A stretch of DNA of 64,000 nt from positions 57,995,797-58,059,796 of the forward strand of contig CM056744.1 of NCBI GenBank assembly GCA_029851415.1, written 5' to 3'. The translations under genes and the position numbers were made by a program. Of this stretch, positions 21,178 through 30,651 are shown piece by piece. The notes beneath the pieces are model-generated. The model worked only from the letters and a program-made list of their open reading frames with translations. It was not told the origin of the DNA and ran no database searches. This DNA comes from Eretmocerus hayati (taxonomy: Eukaryota > Arthropoda > Insecta > Hymenoptera > Aphelinidae). How positions within the stretch are numbered: position 1 is the first letter of the stretch; each line of letters starts with the position of its first letter.

Positions 21178-21540
21178 ATGCCACCCACACAATCAGATAT
21201 CAATTATTTATATGCACCTATGGATATCCAGGAAATCCCTTTAGGAAGATGGCATCCTGTGACGAAATTCCTACCTTTTGGGCGAGAAAAAATAACAATG
21301 ATAATTAACGACAGCATTCAAGTTATTTTACCAAAAAACATAACGGGATGGGCGCAAAGGAACCCGGAAGAATTTCTCAAACTACAAAGCGAGTCTCAAA
21401 ATTATATGCTATTTTTTGTGGTAGAGAGAAATTTTATAGATGATTATAGAATTCATTTCAAACGCATATCAGACTCTCTCCTTTTTGCTTGGGAAACAAG
21501 TAAAGCAGAGGATAGCGATGATGATTCAGACACCTCTTAA
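21178..21540 (+). CDS. Small acidic-tailed protein at the right end of the Polinton, 120 aa
   Basis: The ATG at 21178 lies eight bases after a canonical acceptor (AATTTTTTTCCAG), paired with a donor GTGAGTAT at 21106, which indicates a 63-64-nt intron in the 5' UTR. The protein has a Trp-containing start (IPLGRWHPVTKFLPFG), a hydrophobic centre (NYMLFFVVERNF) and an acidic Ser/Asp tail. I do not recognise the family. Outward position beyond the integrase suggests an element-terminal accessory gene; poly(A)-like AATAAA words follow at 21655-21680. Confidence 0.65.
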   Translation: MPPTQSDINYLYAPMDIQEIPLGRWHPVTKFLPFGREKITMIINDSIQVILPKNITGWAQRNPEEFLKLQSESQNYMLFFVVERNFIDDYRIHFKRISDSLLFAWETSKAEDSDDDSDTS

Positions 21541-21830
21541 AAGTGGTGTATGTGTTTTGTCATTCATACAATATTACAATGTATTCTGAATTTCACATGT
21601 TATATACAAACTGAAATTTATGCATACTATGGAATGATTGCTCATCATGTATTGAATAAATGTAAAATGTGTGAATAAAACCCACGTAAGTATTCTTACG
21701 TATTAAATGAACATTGTGTGTATTTCTTCTGTCAAACATTGTCCTAACCGATATCCCAAAATATTATCATGGATCAATAGCATAGTACGTAGATGAAAAA
21801 CATCTAGCAATAGGGTGAAAGCCCTTACAG
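21541..21830. other. AT-rich flank after the last Polinton gene
   Basis: The stretch contains AATAAA words and a small hairpin at 21684-21701 (7-bp stem ACGTAAG, loop TATT). The right terminal repeat of the Polinton should be near here, but with the left end lost I cannot pair it. Confidence 0.5.
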
Positions 21831-22044
21831 GTTGAATCAACAGGCGCGAGGGGAGAAAACGAGGGGTCTAGAGCCAAGGCCACTTGCATGTAATTCACTT
21901 GGGGCGCTCAAAATTGTCGCGGGAGCTTGCAGCAATTCCTTCGATGCCCCCGCATGCCGAGGCTCGAAACGCTCGGGATCTCTCATCAACACGTGGCTGC
22001 GCCGCGGGCTCACGCTTGGAAGAGCTTTGACGCAGCCAAGCAGG

Positions 22045-22595
22045 AATCCGGCGTCGGCGCGAGGGCTTGCGCGCAGGAAAATACAGCGCAAGCATGCACG
22101 GGGGGAAAAGCAGCAAAATCGTGAGCCGCGCGGTAAAGAGCTTGCATGTGGGCGCGCGTCGGCGCGAGGGCTTGCAGCGGGAAAAGCATGCGTCGGCGCG
22201 AGGGCTTGCGCGCAGGAAAAGCATGCGTCGGCGCGAGGGCTTGCGCGCAGGAAAAGCATGCGTCGGCGCGAGGGCTTGCAGCGGGAAAAGCATGCGTCGG
22301 CGCGAGGGCTTGCGCGCAGGAAAAGCATGCGTCGGCGCGAGGGCTTGCGCGCAGGAAAATACAGCGCAAGCATGCACGGGGGGAAAAGCAGCAAAATCGT
22401 GAGCCGCGCGGTAAAGAGCTTGCATGTGGGCGCGCGTCGGCGCGAGGGCTTGCAGCGGGAAAAGCATGCGTCGGCGCGAGGGCTTGCGCGCAGGAAAAGC
22501 ATGCGTCGGCGCGAGGGCTTGCAGCGGGAAAAGCATGCGTCGGCGCGAGGGCTTGCGCGCAGAAAAAGCATGCGTCGGCGCGAGGGCTTGCGAGC
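22045..22595. repeat. GC-rich minisatellite, ~35-bp units with ~278-bp higher-order repeat
   Basis: The unit GGCGCGAGGGCTTGCGCGCA..GGAAAAGCATGCGTC alternates with an AGCGGG variant. A longer block starting ATACAGCGCAAGCATGCACG occurs at 22081 and 22359, 278 bases apart. The array is open in several frames on both strands, giving long Arg/Ala-rich ORFs that I regard as composition effects. GC content is far above the surroundings. Confidence 0.9.
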
Positions 22596-22599
22596 CGCG

Positions 22600-24900
22600 T
22601 GGAACCATCGATTACTGCCTTTCCGCTTTGCGCGCTCGATGAGCGAGCACCTCCGCGCGGTCGATGAGTGAGCGACTCCGCACGCTCGATGAGGGGGTGG
22701 GAGGAGGAGGGAGGACCTGGTGCGTGGAGATGCGGCAGCTGGGTACTCCTCTGGAACAACGAGGACCTTCGAGCCCCTATCGAGTGACCTTGTCATACAC
22801 CTACACCCGGGTGGAGCCTTGGTCACCCTGGTAGGGTGCTCGATGACGTCCTTCAGGATGGAGTTTTGTTCCAGAGGAAGACCCAAAAGGTTCACGCCGT
22901 ACTCTCCATCTTATCTACTACTAGGAGATTCACGAAAACTGATCAGCTTAGCTCAAGAATTTCTTCTCGGGAGGGTTCGAGGTCGTTGGTCACGAATACG
23001 ATGACAAAATCATGATTTCCTCCAATTCAAGATGTTGGATCCAATATGGGAGGACAAGATTTCCTGAAAACCGTTCATTTTAGCTCAGAACACTCTCCTC
23101 GAGAGTTTTCGGGGTCGCTCAATGCAATCCAAAATGAGGGACCAAAGAGGCGGACGGGAAACTCCCAAAAACAGAAGACTCCAGGTCTTGAAACTTTTCT
23201 CGAGTATCTTTTGAATTGCTGATATAATATCAAAGCAAGAATGGATCTTTCCACGAGAATTTTCCCCGCAGTTGAGCAATCTGATGACGACATAATGAAG
23301 TGATTCACAACGAAACCCCCGAGCTTTTGAATCTTCAAACGTGGTCACCTCCTAGTTGAGTTATTTAGTGATAGAAAGTGAGAGAGCGATTCTGGAACCC
23401 GAAAGGTACAAGGGCAATAGACCCACAGGCTTCCAAATTCTTTGACCCAATCTCGCTTGAACTCAGTACTATGGTGATGAGGAACGGGAGGAGGATCAGA
23501 CCCAAATTCCAGGGAGGTGACAAATCCCTCAGCTTCTGAATCCTCAAAGTCGATCACTCTCGAGTCTGATCATTTGGTCATGAGATGCAAGGGGGTAATT
23601 CTAAGCCAACAAATTCAGCGAGGCGACGTAACCACAAGTTCTCAATAGCACTATTCCATCCCCCATCCTTCACCAGACGAGTATACTGACGAGGAGGACG
23701 TAGGAGAGAGGTAGACGAAAGTGAAAAGCTCGAGAGGAACTGACTATATTTGTGGGTTCAGGAGCATAAGGATGAAGGGTTCGTGAATTCGGAAGCCTGG
23801 GGGTTTGTTGCCTTCGTAGCTTTCGGATTTCAGGATCGTCTTCTTGATTCTTACCACCAAAGAACTCAGCTCAAAGGTGACCAGGTTTGAGGATTTGGGG
23901 GCTTGGGAGTCCGTTGCGAATCACTCCCAGACGTTGGTATTGTCTTTTTCTGTTCATGAAAAATATCTTCACTCTTGAGTAAACTTGCACCGTTACACCT
24001 GTCTCAATGAGTGTGGTCAAAAAAGTTTATTTAAATTATTTCATTCACCTCATTCTTCCAAACAGATTATGATACGGCGGCCGCAGCAAAAATCAATACA
24101 TTTTACGCGCACGAAATCATGCTCACCTCGCGTGCGATTAACGCGAAATTTTACTCCAATGGGGCCCCAACAGGTCCACGCGTGGGCAGCGCCACCTGAT
24201 CATTATTGTTGATCGATTCCATGTCAGATCAGACAGTCGAAAATTGCTCAAGTCTCAAATCTCTCCCAGGATGAAATATATGTTTTCAAGGACAAATTAA
24301 CGAGACACGTATTTTTGTGTTCTGCCATATTGTGCTCTGCCTTGAAGTAATCGAATTTTTTTTATTCAATGGGCATTCCGTGAATTAGCAATTCTTGATC
24401 GATATAGATGCGATTTCCCGTGTGTAATGGCCTTCTTGGAGATGAGACGTGTTCAGGGGGGTCAAATGAGTTATATTGCACCGGAAAATTTTGGTACAGA
24501 AACACAATTAGTGAGCAGGATCCACAAAAATCGATTTTGGCCGGAATCGAGGAAAGTTGAATAGCACAAAATAATCATCCTCAATTTTGATGGCAAATTT
24601 TTTGTGAACTCGTTGAAACATCAAGAACAAAATGTACTTGGTCCGGTCTGCGCGATGTGGCGCAGAGTGACGCTAAAGACCATTTTGTGTATTTAATCGT
24701 TAAACCTTTTTTTTCATGACCGTTCGGACAGATTGAGTTCGAGTAGTGGAGCAATGCCAGTCCTGGCGCAACGGTTCTAGCGCAATGGGAAATAGCATGT
24801 GTGCCAGTTCTGGCACACTGTTGTAGACATAACCCATATCTGTGTAGAATTTCATAACCCATAACCGATATTTGTGTCGATTTTCACCAGAAATCTTAGC
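22600..24900. other. No gene recognised
   Basis: Only short unsupported frames. A weak direct similarity exists between about 23315 and 23520 (GAGCTTTTGAATCTTCAAA versus CAGCTTCTGAATCCTCAAA). Confidence 0.5.
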
Positions 24901-24914
24901 GAAAAAGTGGGTTT

Positions 24915-25790
24915 CTGACGCGCCACCTGGTGGTATCTCTGCATATTATGAATGAAATATGGAAATGATTTCAGATTTGGATTCAGCGACCCCAAAAACC
25001 CCTGAGTAAGCGATATCATGCCATTTCCGCTCGTTTTGACATCGCCAGCTGTACTCGAACATTTTTTGGCCACTACAGAGTGTTCAGAAAGTTTTTTGAG
25101 ATAACCTCAAATTCGGATTCAGCGCGTCGATGTATCCCTATAACGTACGTTCCAGCACGATTTGACGCGTTTTTCGACGTTTTTTCGACCAAAAACGGAT
25201 TTTTATTCGAAAGTACCCCCTCGCCCCGGAATATGTATAGTGGCGCCCTCTCAGTGGCTGCCATTTTCTTACGCTAGTGACTATCTTGCGTATGGATATG
25301 GTTTCTTCCATCATTCCCCCCCCCCCCCCAATCCATGATGTTTTTTTGTAAAAGTCATGTAGCGCCACCTACTGGTAGCAGTGTAATTTATCATTGAAGC
25401 TCAAAGCTAACGTTGGATTTGGAATCGGTGACCCCAAAAACCCCCGAGTGACGAACATTAGCCCATTCCGTACGTTATCTGTGATCCCATGACAACTCAA
25501 AAAAAATTTTTGACTCCTTACGGGTCAAAAAAAAAATTTCTGAGATAACACCGGATTCGGATTCAGCGCGTCGATGTATCCCTATAACGTACGTTACAGC
25601 ATTTCACGCGTTTTTCGACGTTTCTTTGACCAAAAACGGATTTTCCATTGATAACTACCCCCTCCCTTCCAATTACTGATGGGAGCGCCCTCTACATGGC
25701 AACCATCTTGGATGCATAGCAGCCATCTTGTACACACTGCTCCAGCTGACACTTGTTGCAGATCCAGTACTATCCACTGAGGTAAGTGAT
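24915..25790. repeat. Two tandem copies of a ~444-bp dispersed-type repeat
   Basis: AGCGCGTCGATGTATCCCTA occurs at 25121 and 25565. GCGCCACCT..TGGT, GACCCCAAAAACCCC, GACCAAAAACGGATTTT and GCGCCCTCT line up in both copies in the same order. A poly-C run near 25317 is included. Non-coding. Confidence 0.8.
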
Positions 25791-25810
25791 ACATAATCGT
25801 GGAATTACAT

Positions 25811-27057
25811 ATGGCTTTATGGATCGATGCCAGAAGTCAATTTATTCCAGCCCACAGCAAGGTCGCCATTGCACAGTTGTCACGTCTTGCTGATTTATTC
25901 GTAAATATCATCCTTCTCTCAGGTAAGTCATTACATCTCATAAAATTTCTATTTCTATGCTTGACACTAACCCATGAATTCTCTTTTCAGCTGAATCATG
26001 ATAGCCATGGTGTGCCAAGAGAATTTCATACATAGAGGTGAATATTCATATTTTTTTTTCACTTTCTATGCATACAAACACAACCTTACCGCCATCTTCC
26101 TCTCCTCATAACCTATCATATCCTACTCTAACGTAACCTATCCATCCACACATAACCTCGAATTTCGTCCAATCAAACCGGTCCTCACCCTACCCAGCTC
26201 CTGTTTCTAACCTCAAATCTTTCCTAATGCACGACTAACCTAACCTCAATCATAGCCTCTTCCCATTCACACATAACCTCAGATTTCCGTCCAGTCCTCA
26301 ATTGCTATCACACTTAACCTCGAAATTCCCTGTTTGTTCTCAGTTAACCTAACTCCAACCCAAGTCATCCACCTTTCCATTCATAACCTCAATTTTGATA
26401 ATCTTCGTATTTGCAGATGGAATATTCGGAGAAGATGAGCAGTTTCTTGAACCTCAACAGGTCTTCGGGGACTTCCCCGTAGAGGAAATCTTCCTTCAAG
26501 ACCAAGTGGGAGATCCCCTCGATGTTCCAGAAGCGGTGGAAGATGAACGCGATCCAGTCTTCCACCACTACGAGGAAGTATTGCACGAAGCTGTGCAGAA
26601 CGTCCGTCAGGAATTTATTGATGCAAATCACCAGGCATACATGGACCTTCTCGCCATACTCCGTCCTGAACAAGCTGAAGCCGAGACTCGTAGAGTTGCA
26701 CAACAACAGCAACTCGAGGCCAGGTTGGAGAACCGACTGCAGCAGGTCCGCATCGAAATGCTCGACCGCTTCGATGCGACCAGGCGCGAGCTGCGCAATG
26801 AAGCCTACGATGACCAGACAGAGATATTCGGCTCCGTTGACGCTGTTGAGGCTCGACTCGCGGCACTCGAAAGAGAGGTCAGAGGGGCCATAGAAGAAAG
26901 TGAACGCGAAGCGGTGGAGCGAATGAATGAGTTTGAGAACCGACTTGACAGACTGGATCGCAGGCTCGACCGCTGTGAGGAACACCAGGCTCTCGCCAAC
27001 CTCCTTGCGCCTATTGATTCTGACTCTGACAGGGATGCGCTCGAACACGAGCCTTAA
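25811..27057 (+). CDS. Two-exon acidic coiled-coil protein, 250 aa, unknown
   Basis: Exon 1 (25811-25922) ends in TCAG|GTAAGT in phase 1. Exon 2 (26417-27057) begins after TATTTGCAG in matching phase, giving 753 nt. Residues 1-37 are amphipathic with a hydrophobic end. The rest is acidic, then a long charged heptad-rich helix (about 110-230) and an acidic tail. A polyadenylation signal (AATAAA) lies near 27155. Both strands of exon 2 are open for most of its length, but the plus strand has splice sites and a poly(A) signal. I do not recognise the family. It is probably a host gene or a domesticated remnant. Confidence 0.6.
25991..26037 (+). other. Possible 47-nt cassette exon that would introduce a stop
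   Basis: An acceptor (CTCTTTTCAG) and donor (ATAGAG|GTGAAT) bracket 47 bases inside the intron of the coiled-coil gene. Inclusion after exon 1 gives an in-frame TGA after four codons, so it would act as a poison exon. Splice-site resemblance only. Confidence 0.35.
26100..26395. repeat. Cluster of CATAACCTC / TAACCTAACC words in the intron
   Basis: At least eight copies of (CA)TAACCT(C) occur in 300 bases, and a similar cluster lies at 32810-33050. These dispersed words are common in some insect genomes. They are not in a regular telomeric (TTAGG)n array. Confidence 0.7.
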
Positions 27058-27188
27058 CCTCTCTATCTTCTTTCTTTTTTATTTGCACCGGAGTCTGTAG
27101 ATATTAAGTTTTACTCTCATCTTAAGTGTACATAATAGTTTTTGTATTTTTATAAATAAAACTCCGTGAAGAAAAACTGATTCTTTCT

Positions 27189-28532
27189 ATTTCCAGTAGG
27201 GCTTCACCGAGATTTGGATCTCGTCTCGTTCTCGGATCGAGATCTCGGCGCGATTATAGACGATACAGTGCCCTCCGAGATTTGGTCCGAGATCGATACG
27301 AGCCGAAATCATGTGGTCTGATTCCATGACGATACGAGATCAATGAATACCGAGACGAGCGAGATCTCGCCGAGATTTGATATATATATGTACAAATTAT
27401 CCATCTGAGATCTTATAACTCAGTTCAATCAATTATTCAATCACGTGGACGAATGAACCTTAATTCTGTGAACCAAACAACTTACCAACAACGTGCGTCA
27501 GAGAATCACAGGAAACTGACACTGTCACTAATATAAAACAATATATAAAATGAAGTTCTGTCATTGCATATTACAAATGGAGAAGAACGTGAGTATCCAG
27601 TATAATACAAATTAGAACGGGAAAGGCAGTTGGCAGATGGCATCTTTCAGAACGCTTCTGATCCATCGATTGATGCACACGAGTACTCTGAAATAATCAT
27701 CTCGAAGTGAGCACCGCAACTGGAGCATCGTTGTTCGGTCATGACACAAGACGCTTCTGACGGAATCATTTCTGATGGAACTGACGTTGGCGTTATACTT
27801 AGACTGGATTGATGTTTTGGAGTCGAGCTGTTTGGAATCAAAATGGAGATTACACTCTCTCTTATGAAAAATTTCGAGGTGTCTCTTTAGACCACTGGTA
27901 TTGCTATCATTCGGTTTAATTCCTTCTGTAATTATTTTGCCCTGGCATATGAGGCAGGTATCGATTCTTCCTCCCTTATTATGTCCGTGATCATAATAAT
28001 TGGGATTTTCCACTCTCTTATTCTTACTCGACATTCTGAATGTATTTTTTCATTCAAAATCTTCCCAATCTGGAGTCCACAATGAGATGAAGTAATAAAT
28101 GATACAGCTATGAATTATTTCAAACCATTCCTCACACCTGCCGGTGACTGCCCAAACGTCAAGAAAAGCGGCCAATCTATTGATACTTAATCGGTGATAG
28201 ACTCGATAGAATTCGAATTTACCGATGACAGATGTGAACGTCATTGACAGTTTTGTCAAAGTACGTCGCGCGCAATTTGGAAGCGTGCCGCGTCCGAGAC
28301 ACGCTATTCGATAGGAATTACGAATGATCAGAAGAGGATGCTCAGAGTAAATCTCGAATTCCCGATATTCTCGTCTCGATCTCGGACCGAGAATCGAGAC
28401 GATACGAGATCGAAGTTTTTTATTCTCGTGCGATCTCGATACGAGACGAGATGAACGCCTGTGAAGCACGAGACGATACGAGATTCCTCTGATTTCTCGT
28501 CATTCTCGCTCGAGTGAAGCCCTAATTTCCAG
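27189..28532 (-). mobile_element. Non-autonomous hAT transposon with perfect 8-bp target duplication
   Basis: The element spans 27197-28524 (1328 bp), begins TAGGGCTTCAC and ends GTGAAGCCCTA, an 11-bp perfect inverted terminus. It is flanked on both sides by ATTTCCAG (27189-27196 and 28525-28532), the 8-bp duplication expected of hAT. Both subterminal regions are packed with CTCGTCTCG/GAGACGATACGAGAT words. The single coding remnant encodes only the zinc finger of the transposase. Confidence 0.92.
27612..28034 (-). CDS. BED-type zinc-finger N-terminal fragment of a hAT transposase
   Basis: The 140-aa frame contains CLICQGKII ... SGLKRHLEIFHK (about residues 27-58), a Cys2-His2 BED finger used by hAT transposases to bind their termini. 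Nothing of the RNase H-like catalytic core or the C-terminal dimerisation domain follows. The protein, if made, could bind element ends without cutting them. It lies wholly inside the 1.3-kb element. Confidence 0.75.
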   Translation of the reverse strand: MSSKNKRVENPNYYDHGHNKGGRIDTCLICQGKIITEGIKPNDSNTSGLKRHLEIFHKRECNLHFDSKQLDSKTSIQSKYNANVSSIRNDSVRSVLCHDRTTMLQLRCSLRDDYFRVLVCINRWIRSVLKDAICQLPFPF

Positions 28533-28595
28533 GACCTCCCCCTCCCCTCCTCCCCCAACTCCTGCCCTGTGAAGAGGTTAAACGTCAGCTGACAG
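28533..28595 (+). other. Putative 63-nt exon whose acceptor is supplied by the hAT target duplication
   Basis: With the hAT removed, TTCTTTCTATTTCCAG directly precedes GACCTCC, a strong acceptor. A donor-like ACAG|GTAGGA ends the segment at 28595. No protein family recognised. Confidence 0.35.
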
Positions 28596-28644
28596 GTAGG
28601 ACTTCACTGACGGGGGCGTGGCTGGGGCCCCCGTCTCCCCCCCT

Positions 28645-29080
28645 TTTCTTTTATTTTCAGGTTGCAGAGCCAAGCAAACGACGCGGAAACAGGTGAGTAG
28701 TCATAATGATATGTATTATAACCTATTTCTAATGATTATTCTCATTTGCAGGTTGCAGAGCCAAGCAGACGACGTGGAAACAGGTGAGCAGTCATAATGA
28801 TATGTATTATAATCTATTTTCATTTCATTATTCCTCTCATTTTCAGGTTGCAGAGCCAAGCAGACGACGTGGAAACAGGTGAGTAGTCATGATGATATGT
28901 GTTTCAAACCTATTTCTAATGATTATTCTTTTCATTTTCAAGTTGCAGAGCCAAGCAGACGATGTGGAAACAGGTGAGTAGTCATAATGATATGTGTTTC
29001 AAACCTAATTCTAATGATTATTCTTCTCATTTTCAGGTTGCAGAGCCAAGCAGACGACATTGGAGTTTTTTTATCATAGA
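28645..29080 (+). repeat. Tandem array of five ~95-bp units, each a 32-nt microexon between splice sites
   Basis: The 32-nt core starting GTTGCAGAGCCAAGCAGACG occurs at 28661, 28752, 28847, 28942 and 29037. Four cores are preceded by CAG with a pyrimidine tract; the fourth reads CAA. The first four are followed by GTGAG[TC]. The fifth diverges after CAGACGACAT and continues into an open frame ending at 29240. Units are separated by 91, 95, 95 and 95 bases. The conserved position of acceptor and donor in each unit argues for exon duplication. Confidence 0.8.
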
Positions 29081-29218
29081 GAGAGTGGCAAGAGCCTCAC
29101 CTTCGCCCTTGCCTGTGGTGTCCCACCCGCCACGTATACGTAGCTCTCTGACCTTCCAAATATCTCTCTCCATGATTGTTTTTTCCTTCATAATGACCCA
29201 TATGATCTTTATTTTAAA

Positions 29219-29902
29219 TCAGTTATACATATGGAGATAATTCTCCCGATTAGCCACCGTGCAGCAGTCGTACAATGTTTTTGAACGACCCATCCCGATA
29301 TACTCGCTGGTGGAGTCTACCTCATCCTCTCCATCGTCATCAGAACTGAGGGTTTGTACACGTTTTCGATTGTTCATAGACCATATTTGAAGTTTATGCA
29401 CGTTGTGAGCTGCACGCATGTAATCAATGAACTGTGGGTACAGATCGCACTTCGTAGAATCTATTCCAGGCAGCCTCTTCAGACTCAGACAGCCAAGTTC
29501 CTCGAGATCGTCGATCTCCCTATAGATAGATGCGTATTAGTATGATTCATCGATATCAAGAGCGAGGAGGACTTACATGAAGAGAAGTTGTTCCGCCAAC
29601 CACTTTCTCTTTTCCAATCCCTTGACGAAGATCTTCCTCGCGCCTTCGAGTCTGTCCCCGAGAACATCTTGGATCTCGGAAAAGGGAATCTCCCCAGAGC
29701 CCCATCTCAACCCGTGGTAGTTGTTCTCCAACCAGCGGTTGCTAGATTTTTACTCTCGAGGAAGCTTTGACCAACAGTGCGGAGGCTGGAAATGGAAGAC
29801 CGTGGGAATGGCATCCTCGAGAAGGGCGAGAATCGCGACTTCCTTGGCGATGAAGAAATTCTTCTTGGTACGGAAACCTTGCACGTCCACCACGTAAACC
29901 AT
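29219..29902 (-). pseudogene. Spliced LQGF-family gene (paralogue of the Polinton protein), one in-frame stop
   Basis: Exon 1 is 29902-29577 and exon 2 is 29519-29219, with donor GTAAGT and acceptor CTATCTATAG; the join gives 627 nt. The N-terminus has the family signature (VYVVDVQGF, FFIAKEVAI), followed by FQPPHCWSKLP, NRWLENNYHGLRW and IFVKGLEKRKWL. Exon 2 adds EIDDLEELGCLSLKRLPG and a Cys/His-containing segment. A TAA at 29750-29752 interrupts exon 1 without shifting frame. A minus-strand AATAAA follows near 29207. Location outside any visible Polinton suggests a host-resident, intron-bearing copy that has recently decayed, or a strain allele with a nonsense change. Confidence 0.8.
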
Positions 29903-29904
29903 CG

Positions 29905-30650
29905 TGACGAGTTATGAGCTCCACGACGATTCTACCGGGCCTTAAATATGCTGTCTCCCCACTCTAAACACTCTCCCCACTCCAAGCACTCCCCCCACTT
30001 CACGTACTCTCAATAGCGCCATCTTTTAACGATTGCCGGTAAGGAAGATAGCGCATACCATCTGATGGTAATGCAGATCACTACCTTATCGGCTCAAATG
30101 TACCCCCTTACCTGCAGTAGGCAAGGTGGCAACCTACCTTACCGACACACAGCCCCATTATTGTCAATAAACATCGACTATGACCATCGAGAACATTCGT
30201 CTGGAATGATTACCTGGAGTTCTGGGGAAAATGTGCAGAGTTGCGTTGGATTCTTGGAAACAGCCGTCGGCGGCAAAAATTTTTCTATTTCTAGACGCGT
30301 GTTCTTGGTAAAGCCCTTCCTAGGAGTAATCTTTGATGTAGCCGCCTCCTTCTACGAATTATTGCATCATTTCCTCTTGATCTCACCGCTGATTGCGTCA
30401 TTCCCCCTCCCCAAAAACGGCGTCGACGGCTCAATTTTCTGCGCATAAGGTCAGGACGCATCGGCCGGCGCCGCCATTAGACCTCCGCTCTTCGGAGAGG
30501 CAAGTGCTCCAGCAAGTGCTTTCACCAGTGCTTTTAGTGCTAGAAGACGACGCACCACGTCCAGGAGCACTGTTTTTGTTCGACTCAGTGTTTGTTTTCA
30601 GTGTTTTTGTACTCAGTGTTCGTACTCAGTGTTGTGTACTCAGTGTTCGT
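29905..30650. other. No gene recognised; short CTCCCCACT and ACTCAGTGTT repeats
   Basis: CTCCCCACTC repeats occur at 29955-30000 and (GT)ACTCAGTGTT repeats at 30580-30655. Other open frames here show no family resemblance. Confidence 0.5.
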
Positions 30651-30651
30651 A

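Larger units (their letters stand above)
10567..21540. mobile_element. Polinton/Maverick (adintovirus-like) element, left end truncated in polB
   Basis: The gene set is diagnostic: protein-primed-type DNA polymerase B, retroviral-like integrase with a chromodomain, A32/FtsK-type packaging ATPase, adenain-type cysteine protease, single-jelly-roll minor capsid and double-jelly-roll major capsid, plus a PLA2/core protein. Left-to-right strand order is polB +; coiled-coil, DUF and ATPase -; PLA2, protease, penton, small basic ORF, major capsid, LQGF protein, coiled-coil, integrase and terminal small protein +. The polymerase N-terminal half and the left terminal repeat are missing, replaced by satellite. 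I could not identify terminal inverted repeats or the exact right end; coding ends at 21540. Two minus-strand genes are spliced. Confidence 0.93.

Noticed and set aside
21837..22895. 352-aa Arg/Ala/Pro-rich frame and its counterparts on both strands
   Set aside because: Produced by the GC-rich 35-bp minisatellite; several frames on both strands are open at once.
26100..26395. Telomere-derived repeat from TAACCTAACC words
   Set aside because: The words are scattered and irregular; no uninterrupted TTAGG array exists.
26389..27048. 219-aa minus-strand frame opposite the coiled-coil gene
   Set aside because: It is antisense to an exon with matching splice phase and poly(A) signal on the plus strand, and shows no domain.
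28645..29080. CRISPR array from regularly spaced 32-nt direct repeats
   Set aside because: The spacers are similar to each other and begin and end with splice-site motifs. This is a eukaryotic tandem duplication.
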